Made by a program: the position numbers and the translations under genes
The notes under the pieces: model-generated
Told to the model about the DNA's origin: nothing
The model's database searches: none
The model's input: only the letters and a program-made list of their open reading frames with translations
In this document: piece after piece, positions 7,545 to 13,076 of the stretch
Position numbering within the stretch: the stretch's first letter is position 1
How the letters are laid out: each line of letters begins with the position of its first letter
From: a virus
Direction: 5' to 3' (one strand)
IMG/VR virus record: IMGVR_UViG_3300030109_000617
Location: 1-20,933 of that record
Length of the DNA stretch: 20,933 nt

Positions 7545-10282
7545 GTATCCCAAGATTTCAGGTACAAAAAAACCTTACACCACCCGTTACTATCGCGATA
7601 TCGGGAAGTCCCGATTACGTCGGGACATACGGGTCTGGCACAACATACGCCACTGGTGATGTAGTCACATACAACAACTCATCATATGTTGCTAGACAAG
7701 CAACAACTGGTAACACTCCGGGTGAAACCGCTTACTGGCAAACTCTTGCTTCTCAAGGAAATACCGGGGCAACCGGCCCTGCCGGTGCATCGGGTTCGTC
7801 AGGCACCGACGGTGTAATTAATACTCTTACGGCTGGTACTAATTTAAACGGTGGAGGCTCTGCGTCCACCGTGACAGTTAATCTTGATTCAGATATTTCT
7901 TTAACCTCTGCTACGTTTTCTGCTGCTAGTCCTCTTATTTTTGAAGGGGCTACACCAGATGCTCATGAAACAACTATTGCGATTACTGATCCAACTGGAG
8001 ATCGTACAGTTACAATTCCTGACGGATCGGGAACGGTTGCTTATTTAGATAGCAGCATCACTGGTAATGCAGCGACTGCTACTACAGCAACTACAGCAAC
8101 CAATGTTACGGCTACTGCTAATAACTCTGCGGATGAAACGGTTTATTTAACTTTTGTTGACGGCGCTACTGGAAGCCAAGGCATTGAAACAGACACAGGT
8201 TTAAATTACAACCCAAACAGCGGCGTGCTAACTACTACTTCAGTTACTGGCAATCTTACAGGCAATGTGACGGGCAATACTTCTGGAACGTCTGGATCTA
8301 CTACTGGTAATGCGGCCACGGCTACAGCGTTGGCAACTGCAAGAAATATTGGTGGAGTAAGTTTTGACGGTACAGGCAATATTGATTTGCCGGGAGTAAA
8401 TACTGCCGGTAATCAAGCAACTTCTGGCAATGCAGCAACTGCGACAGAAGCCACTAACGTTACGGCGACAGCAAACAATTCTGCTAACGAAACAGTTTAT
8501 TTGACGTTTGTAGATGGGGCTACGGGAACTCAAGGTGTAGAAACTGATACTGGGTTAAATTACAATCCAAGCACCGGTGTGTTAACGACTACTTCTGTTA
8601 CAGGTAACTTGACAGGAAATGTGACTGGCAACGTTACAGGCAATGTTTCAGGTTCTGCCGGTTCTGCTACGGGTAATGCTGCTACTGCGACTGCGTTGCA
8701 GACTGCACGAAACATTAATGGTGTTTCGTTTGACGGCACAGGAAATGTTACAGTTACGGCTGCTGCTGGAACTTTAACTGGCACAGAGTTGAAGTCTACG
8801 GTAGTGACTTCTTCGTTAACAAGTGTGGGTACTCTTAGCGCTCTTACTGTTTCTGGTACGGTTACAATAGATTCGGTTGGGATTACAGCCGTTCAAACTT
8901 CTGGAGAATCATTTTCTGATAATGACACTTCGTTTATGACGAGTGCCGCTATTGATGACAGGATTAATGCGGCTAGTGGTGCTTCTCCCGGTGGGTCTAA
9001 TACTCAGGTTCAGTACAACGGTTCTGGTTCTTTTGCTGGTTCTTCAAGTTTTACTTTTGCTTCTGGTTCAGGTATTGTTACTGCTACTGGGTTTGCTGGA
9101 GCGTTAACTGGAAATGTGACTGGTAATGTTTCTGGTTCTTCTGGTTCTTGTACAGGAAATTCGGCTACTGCTACGGAGGCTACTAATGTTACAGCGACTG
9201 CAAACAACAGCGCAGACGAGACTGTGTACCTTACTTTCGTTGACGGTGCTACAGGCACTCAAGGAATTGAGACAGATACTGGTCTTAGTTATAATCCGAA
9301 TTCGGGGATATTAACCACTACTTCGGTTACTGGTAATTTAACAGGGAACGTTACTGGTAACGTTTCTGGTTCGGCTGGGTCGGCAACTGGCAATGCCGCT
9401 ACCGCTACAGCGCTTGCTTCTGCAAGAAACATCGGAGGTGTTTCTTTTGATGGAACTGGAAACATAGATCTTCCGGGAGTTAACGCTGCTGGTAATCAAA
9501 ATACAAGCGGCAATGCTGCAACAGCAACTGCATTGGCTACGGCTAGAGCAATTAATGGTGTTGACTTTGATGGTACTGGCGCTATTACGGTAACAGCGGC
9601 TGCTGGTACTTTGTCTGGCGGTACTTTGGCTAGTGGTGTTACTGCTTCTTCTTTAACAAGTGTCGGAACTTTAGGTGGTTTAAGTATTACTGGCGCATTA
9701 ACAGTCGGAGTTGACGATACTGGACATGACGTTAAATTCTTTGGTGCTGCTGCTGGTTCTCATCTTTTATGGGATGAGTCAGAAAACAGGTTAGATGTAG
9801 TTGCATCATCTGGGGCTGCTTATTTTAGATCGTTGAATGGTACGGCTACTACTTATATAGGTTCTGATAGTTCTAATACAGGACTGTTCGGAACAAGTTC
9901 AGCGCATAGAGTTAGGTTTATAACTAACGACAGCGAAAGAATGACTATTTTGAGTGGTGGCAATGTTGGTATTGGAAAATCTGATCCTGCTACTGCGTTA
10001 GATGTTGTTGGAACAATAGATTCAACGGTAAACCCTCCTCCTATTGTAGAAACATTTGCGTCTCAAAGCATTTCAGCATCAGGAACAACTGTAACATTTA
10101 CTTCTAGTCGTTTTTCCAGTGCACCTAATGTAATGGTTACACAGGCAAATAGTGGCGGTGGCGGAAGTAAAGTTCCAAACGTAGATAATATTACTGCTTC
10201 GTCTTGCAGAGTTTTCTTGCTTAATACTTCAAATGGTTTTGTAGCCGGCGACGCTTCGCTTCTAGTGACCTTGGAGGTTTAG
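7541..10282 (+). CDS. Large repeat-rich tail fibre with carbohydrate-binding-like modules
   Basis: 913 residues. Residues 28-70 (TYATGDVVTYNNSSYVAR ... GNTPGETAYWQTLA) match the short CBM5/12-like chitin-binding pattern. Residues 73-91 are six collagen-like GXY triplets. Residues 95-700 are a low-complexity Thr/Gly/Asn/Ala shaft built of two recurring modules. One is NVTATANNSA ... LTTTSVTGNLTGN (three copies). The other is TARxIxGVxFDGTG (four copies), joined by TGNVTGNVSG stretches. Residues 718 onward share a module with the preceding S74 fibre. The end (about 845-913, VTFTSSRFSSAPNVMVTQAN) resembles an H-type lectin beta-sandwich, by inference. There is no S74 domain. The protein would be a trimeric receptor-binding or side fibre. 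The start is fixed by the ATGA overlap and GGAGGA just upstream. Confidence 0.82.
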   Translation: MSIPRFQVQKNLTPPVTIAISGSPDYVGTYGSGTTYATGDVVTYNNSSYVARQATTGNTPGETAYWQTLASQGNTGATGPAGASGSSGTDGVINTLTAGTNLNGGGSASTVTVNLDSDISLTSATFSAASPLIFEGATPDAHETTIAITDPTGDRTVTIPDGSGTVAYLDSSITGNAATATTATTATNVTATANNSADETVYLTFVDGATGSQGIETDTGLNYNPNSGVLTTTSVTGNLTGNVTGNTSGTSGSTTGNAATATALATARNIGGVSFDGTGNIDLPGVNTAGNQATSGNAATATEATNVTATANNSANETVYLTFVDGATGTQGVETDTGLNYNPSTGVLTTTSVTGNLTGNVTGNVTGNVSGSAGSATGNAATATALQTARNINGVSFDGTGNVTVTAAAGTLTGTELKSTVVTSSLTSVGTLSALTVSGTVTIDSVGITAVQTSGESFSDNDTSFMTSAAIDDRINAASGASPGGSNTQVQYNGSGSFAGSSSFTFASGSGIVTATGFAGALTGNVTGNVSGSSGSCTGNSATATEATNVTATANNSADETVYLTFVDGATGTQGIETDTGLSYNPNSGILTTTSVTGNLTGNVTGNVSGSAGSATGNAATATALASARNIGGVSFDGTGNIDLPGVNAAGNQNTSGNAATATALATARAINGVDFDGTGAITVTAAAGTLSGGTLASGVTASSLTSVGTLGGLSITGALTVGVDDTGHDVKFFGAAAGSHLLWDESENRLDVVASSGAAYFRSLNGTATTYIGSDSSNTGLFGTSSAHRVRFITNDSERMTILSGGNVGIGKSDPATALDVVGTIDSTVNPPPIVETFASQSISASGTTVTFTSSRFSSAPNVMVTQANSGGGGSKVPNVDNITASSCRVFLLNTSNGFVAGDASLLVTLEV
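7600..7626 (+). promoter_or_regulatory. Two alternative hairpins sharing one arm, start of fibre gene
   Basis: ATCGGG (7600-7605) pairs perfectly with CCCGAT (7610-7615) across an AAGT loop. GTCCCGA (7608-7614) pairs perfectly with TCGGGAC (7620-7626) across TTACG. The central CCCGA arm can take part in only one at a time. The element starts 59 bases into the fibre reading frame. Whether it regulates anything is inference. Confidence 0.4.
8102..8278 (+). repeat. Fibre repeat, copy 1
   Basis: Residues 188-246 of the large fibre, beginning NVTATANNSADETVYLTFVD and ending TGNLTGNVTGN. Compared by hand with copies 2 and 3, the protein is almost unchanged while most codons differ (see findings). 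Confidence 0.9.
8456..8632 (+). repeat. Fibre repeat, copy 2
   Basis: Residues 306-364 of the large fibre. Against copy 1, by hand count over 59 codons, 5 residues differ, 31 codons are synonymous changes and 23 are identical. Confidence 0.9.
9185..9361 (+). repeat. Fibre repeat, copy 3
   Basis: Residues 549-607 of the large fibre. Against copy 1, by hand count over 59 codons, 3 residues differ, 38 codons are synonymous changes and 18 are identical. Confidence 0.9.
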
Positions 10283-10284
10283 TT

Positions 10285-10437
10285 ATGAATACTTATATTG
10301 TTACGTGCCGTACCGAAAATTGCGTAAATAAAGACGTTGGGATAGAGGTAATAAAACCTGCTGATGGTGACGTTATGTGCGGTCCGTGTAAGCAACCTAT
10401 TACTGATATAAAATTTCCATATGAAGTAGAAGCGTAA
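10285..10437 (+). CDS. 50-residue zinc-ribbon-like protein
   Basis: A short gene with 50 codons before its TAA. It starts two bases after the fibre stop and has GGAGG at 10273-10277. It reads MNTYIVTCRTENCVNKDVGI ... DGDVMCGPCKQPITDI. Four cysteines at 8, 13, 32 and 35 (C-X4-C ... C-X2-C) are the expected ligands of a small zinc ribbon or rubredoxin-like knuckle. Its stop overlaps the next ATG (TAATG), so it is embedded in the operon. Tiny genes with this Cys pattern also follow the fibre/minor tail genes in several actinobacterial phages, as I recall them. The role is unknown; virion metal-site, regulatory or nucleic-acid-binding roles are all possible. A minus-strand frame across the same bases lacks a credible context. 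Confidence 0.8.
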   Translation: MNTYIVTCRTENCVNKDVGIEVIKPADGDVMCGPCKQPITDIKFPYEVEA

Positions 10438-10799
10438 TGAGTGAAGACGCGCCAACATCATGGAAAGAAGTAGGTTTAAGGAAAACAACGTTAGGGTTTG
10501 TTGCTTCTTGTGTAACTTTAGGGGCTGTCATTGCATGGCAAGGTTCTATGGTTGTTGGAAGAATAAGTGATTTAGAAAGAAGCGTTCAACATTTTGACAA
10601 CGGCATAACAGCCGTTGTTGAAGAAGACATGGATGAACTCCGTGTTCAAATGAATATTTTAGATGACAATATGAATAATTTAAATACGTTACGTGCTGCT
10701 GATTTGGAACGTAATACTCCTCAGTGGATTACTGATGAGATTAATAATCGTTTAATTTTGGTAGAGGTTCAAGTTCAAAGTTTATTAGAGGGTGATTAA
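10437..10799 (+). CDS. One-helix membrane protein with coiled-coil tail
   Basis: 120 residues, function not recognised. A short charged N-terminus (about 16 residues, ending GLRK) precedes a membrane helix at about 17-41 (TLGFVASCVTLGAVIAWQGS, then MVVGRI). A long acidic, predicted coiled-coil domain with heptad-like Leu/Met/Ile spacing follows (about 42-118, LERSVQHFDNGIT, VEEDMDELRVQMNILDDNMN). The predicted topology is one helix with a large soluble domain. That fits a holin of the one-helix type, an inner-membrane spanin-like partner, or a membrane anchor for the infection machinery. There is no clear Shine-Dalgarno site; translation probably depends on the TAATG overlap with the zinc-ribbon gene. 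The stop overlaps the next start in the same way. Confidence 0.75.
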   Translation: MSEDAPTSWKEVGLRKTTLGFVASCVTLGAVIAWQGSMVVGRISDLERSVQHFDNGITAVVEEDMDELRVQMNILDDNMNNLNTLRAADLERNTPQWITDEINNRLILVEVQVQSLLEGD

Positions 10800-10996
10800 T
10801 GTCAGCGACAAAAATAGTAACGGCTATTACTGCAATGTTAACTGCTGTGGGTGGGTTGATTGTGGCTATTAATACCATGTTTGGAGATGAGGCTACACCT
10901 CAGCCTGTGACCCATATTATTATTCAACAGGTAGGGGATTATCAAGAGTTTGTGGATAACACGGACTTGTCTTATTACGAAGGAATGAAAAATTGA
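10799..10996 (+). CDS. 65-residue one-helix membrane protein, holin candidate
   Basis: A hydrophobic segment at about 6-28 (IVTAITAMLTAVGGLIVAIN) is followed by a soluble, slightly acidic tail (GDEATPQPVTHIIIQQVGDY...). The size, single N-terminal helix and overlap with another one-helix gene fit a holin/antiholin-like pair, but no family was recognised. GAGGG in the end of the preceding gene and the TAATG junction at 10797-10801 support the start. Its stop overlaps the TTG start of the following gene (TTGA). It may instead be a virion-associated membrane peptide. Confidence 0.72.
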   Translation: MSATKIVTAITAMLTAVGGLIVAINTMFGDEATPQPVTHIIIQQVGDYQEFVDNTDLSYYEGMKN

Positions 10997-11157
10997 GCGA
11001 TATTACCTTAAACGATGTCACGTCTAATCTGTCGGAACGTGGTGCTTTAGAGTTTGAGTTGGCTTCTTTGCGAGCACAAGTTAAGCATTTACAAGAACTT
11101 ATTAGTTCTTGTAATTGTTGCGATGATTGTGTTTCTCAGGATTCTGGGACAGAATAG
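10993..11157 (+). CDS. 54-residue Cys-rich coiled-coil mini-protein with TTG start
   Basis: An open frame starting at TTG 10993, overlapping the previous stop as TTGA, with AAGGA at 10980-10984 eight bases upstream. There is no ATG in frame. It reads (M)SDITLNDVTSNLSERGALEF, then a heptad-rich helix (about 19-37, LEFELASLRAQVKHLQELI), then SSCNCCDDCVSQDSGTE. Cysteines at 40, 42, 43 and 46 make a dense C-X-C-C-X2-C cluster that could bind a metal or form disulfides. The layout of a short coiled coil plus terminal Cys cluster recalls small oligomeric regulators or lysis-associated peptides, but I do not recognise it. Without it there would be a 183-base gap, long for this window, which supports it as a real gene. 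Confidence 0.65.
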   Translation: MSDITLNDVTSNLSERGALEFELASLRAQVKHLQELISSCNCCDDCVSQDSGTE

Positions 11158-11179
11158 CATTGTTTTATAGGAGGTTTCC

Positions 11180-11572
11180 ATGAGTTTCGGTGAGCAGGAG
11201 TATACTGCGGCTAAGTCACATTCTAATTATCAGTCTGGTTTGGCTGGTCAAATGTATGGCAGGGGTGTTCGTGACTGGAAGTTGCAACGCGATTCTGGTT
11301 TAAGAAGCGCTTATTCTGGGTTGGCTAACCGTGGGTTGGTTAATTCTGGTATTAAGCGTAAAGATTTGGGCGAGTATGGACGTGCGACTTTGCGTGGTTA
11401 TGGCGATTTGCGTAGTGCTTTAGAGAAGGCTGTCGCTGAGTTGGCTTTTCAAAACATGGGTACTGAAATGAGTTATGCTGATCCTCGTTTCCAGATGGTG
11501 TTGAGTGAGGGTTTGGAGGCTGCTGAGCGTCAGGCGAATGTGGCGGAGCAGTATCGGAAGGCTACACAATGA
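11180..11572 (+). CDS. Unknown 130-residue protein, probable virion/internal component
   Basis: Function not recognised. The protein is helical and polar. Residues about 3-35 are rich in Gly, Tyr and Gln, then comes DSGLRSAYSGLANRGLVNSG with IKRKDLGEYGRATLRGYGDL. This Ala/Gly-rich 'LA.RG..NSGI....L..Y' helical hairpin pattern occurs in small proteins encoded just before large internal or tail proteins of aquatic and actinobacterial phages. The C-terminal half (LRSALEKAVAELAFQN ... LEAAERQANVAEQYRKA) is a long charged helix. AGGAGG at 11169-11174 gives a strong start. Its stop overlaps the next gene (ATGA), pointing to co-translation with the 501-residue protein. By analogy with T7 gp14/15/16 order it may be the smallest of three ejected proteins; this is inference. 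Confidence 0.8.
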   Translation: MSFGEQEYTAAKSHSNYQSGLAGQMYGRGVRDWKLQRDSGLRSAYSGLANRGLVNSGIKRKDLGEYGRATLRGYGDLRSALEKAVAELAFQNMGTEMSYADPRFQMVLSEGLEAAERQANVAEQYRKATQ

Positions 11573-13074
11573 GTTATCGTGGTTTTACCCCAAATTCTCG
11601 TGGTTTTACCCCAAGGACAGACACTTGGTTAGGCGATGTGTGGGATGCTACTGGTGGCAAGGTAGTAGCCGAAATAAGTGATGCTTGGGATGCTACTAAT
11701 GAAAGCGGCGAAGATACTCTCATTGAACGTTTTTTAGATACGGCTGGTTCTGTAGGGTCAGACATTTGGAATTATGATGTTCCCGGTTTGAGTACAAACA
11801 CTAATGTGAATCCTATTACTGGGGCAAGGTATGGGTTGAATTGGCTTGGAGATGCCATGAGGCCGTTTACACCAGATTCGTTTGAAAGATTTATGGATAA
11901 CTTTGAAGCAAACAGCCCGATTGTTCAATTGCCAGACCGAGGCATTATCCAACCATTGGAACGAATTATAGACGCTGCTGTGTCGCCACGTGAACAGGAA
12001 TGGGTTCAAAATCTTGGCAGTTGGGTTAACGAAAACGTTTTAGGACAACCTTCTTCTCAAGTTAATTTTACTGAAGATGATTACGCTACTTTGATGGATC
12101 AAATAGCAGGCATGGATTTTGCTGATCCGTTTATGCAGGATGAAATAATTAAAGCAACTATGAGCGATTTAGAAGAGGTTCCAGAAAAAACGGGACCGGG
12201 TTGGAACCCTAATGGTTTAACCAATTTGCTTCAAGATCAAATTGGTTTCATTAACGAGTTGACTGCAGCAGGAATATTGAATGTTAACGACGCACGTGCG
12301 GCTACAGAACAAAGACTTGACCAAGTGTGGGGAGAACTTCAAGCAGGTTTCCAATCCGAATTAGATGATTTGGTTGCTGGCGATGCGGCTGCTGCCGCTT
12401 CGCTGGGTGCAACGACTGATTCTATAGCCGCTGATTTAGCAGACATGGGTGTAGACGCTGCCGTTTTGGACCCTGAAAGGCGCGCTATAGAAGAAATGAT
12501 GGCGATGCAGGCTTCTAATGAAATGAATTTTGCTGAAGGTTTAAGAGATTCTGCTGCTTTTGGTCAGGCTGACAGGCGTTCTTCTATGAATTTCGGCATG
12601 GATGACCTTATTTTAGGTTTAGAAATGGGTCAGTTGCAGCAGACAGGTCAGTTGGAAAACATGGCTGAGATGGCTCAGATACAAGGTTCCGCTATGGGTG
12701 TAGATCCTGCGTTGATATTTGCAGACATGTTGAGTGGAACTAGTGTGGCTCAACAGATGATGGCAGGCAACGCTTCTGCCGCTAAAGATGAAGAAATGTG
12801 GCAAAACGCTATGTGGTTGGCAGGTGCGAATCAATTTGGAGAACCAAATGATCCACGCTTTGCCGGTAATCCAATGGCTGCTTATCTCGTGTTAACAAAC
12901 CAATTATCAGAAAAAGGGTATGCACTTCCAGACGTTGATCCGCAAATATTACCTTTCTTATTAGACGAAATACTAGCGATAACACAAGAAAACCAAAACA
13001 TTAATCCGGGTGTAAATGCGTACGACATAGCACAAGCGGGATTGATGGCGGAACTACAAGCACCTGTTGAGTAA
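11569..13074 (+). CDS. Unknown 501-residue putative internal virion protein
   Basis: No family recognised. The N-terminus holds a perfect tandem duplication encoding RGFTPNS and RGFTPRT, then two WDAT motifs (DVWDATGG, DAWDATNE). The middle (about 225-330) is Ala-rich helix (VWGELQAGFQSELDDLVAGD, AAAAASLGATTDSIAADLAD). About 305-420 is strikingly rich in Met and Gln (EEMMAMQASNEMNF, GLEMGQLQQTGQLENMAEMA). Such extended Ala/Met helical proteins lacking enzyme motifs, placed just before a giant protein, are typical of ejection/internal core proteins of short-tailed phages. It is translationally linked to the preceding gene by ATGA, with GGAAGG at 11556-11561. The giant gene starts two bases after its stop. 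A structural role is likely; the ejection role is inferred from context. Confidence 0.8.
   Translation: MSYRGFTPNSRGFTPRTDTWLGDVWDATGGKVVAEISDAWDATNESGEDTLIERFLDTAGSVGSDIWNYDVPGLSTNTNVNPITGARYGLNWLGDAMRPFTPDSFERFMDNFEANSPIVQLPDRGIIQPLERIIDAAVSPREQEWVQNLGSWVNENVLGQPSSQVNFTEDDYATLMDQIAGMDFADPFMQDEIIKATMSDLEEVPEKTGPGWNPNGLTNLLQDQIGFINELTAAGILNVNDARAATEQRLDQVWGELQAGFQSELDDLVAGDAAAAASLGATTDSIAADLADMGVDAAVLDPERRAIEEMMAMQASNEMNFAEGLRDSAAFGQADRRSSMNFGMDDLILGLEMGQLQQTGQLENMAEMAQIQGSAMGVDPALIFADMLSGTSVAQQMMAGNASAAKDEEMWQNAMWLAGANQFGEPNDPRFAGNPMAAYLVLTNQLSEKGYALPDVDPQILPFLLDEILAITQENQNINPGVNAYDIAQAGLMAELQAPVE
11577..11614 (+). repeat. Perfect 17-bp direct repeat, 21-bp period
   Basis: TCGTGGTTTTACCCCAA occurs at 11577-11593 and again, identical, at 11598-11614. 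The 21-base period keeps the frame and yields RGFTP twice. Perfect DNA identity suggests a recent duplication or a constrained DNA/RNA site. Confidence 0.9.
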
Positions 13075-13076
13075 TT

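Noticed and set aside
7477-7659. 60-residue frame bridging the membrane protein and fibre genes
   Set aside because: Overlaps two well supported genes in another frame. Noted only as the -1 frame after the slippery heptamer.
8240-9258. Several minus-strand frames over the fibre repeats
   Set aside because: They arise from the repetitive Thr/Gly/Asn/Val codons of the fibre and repeat with them. The products are low-complexity Pro/Val/Glu or Ser/Arg/Cys strings.
10279-10488. 69-residue minus-strand frame opposite the zinc-ribbon gene
   Set aside because: The + strand frame has a ribosome site, stop/start overlaps on its right and a Cys pattern; the minus frame has none of these.
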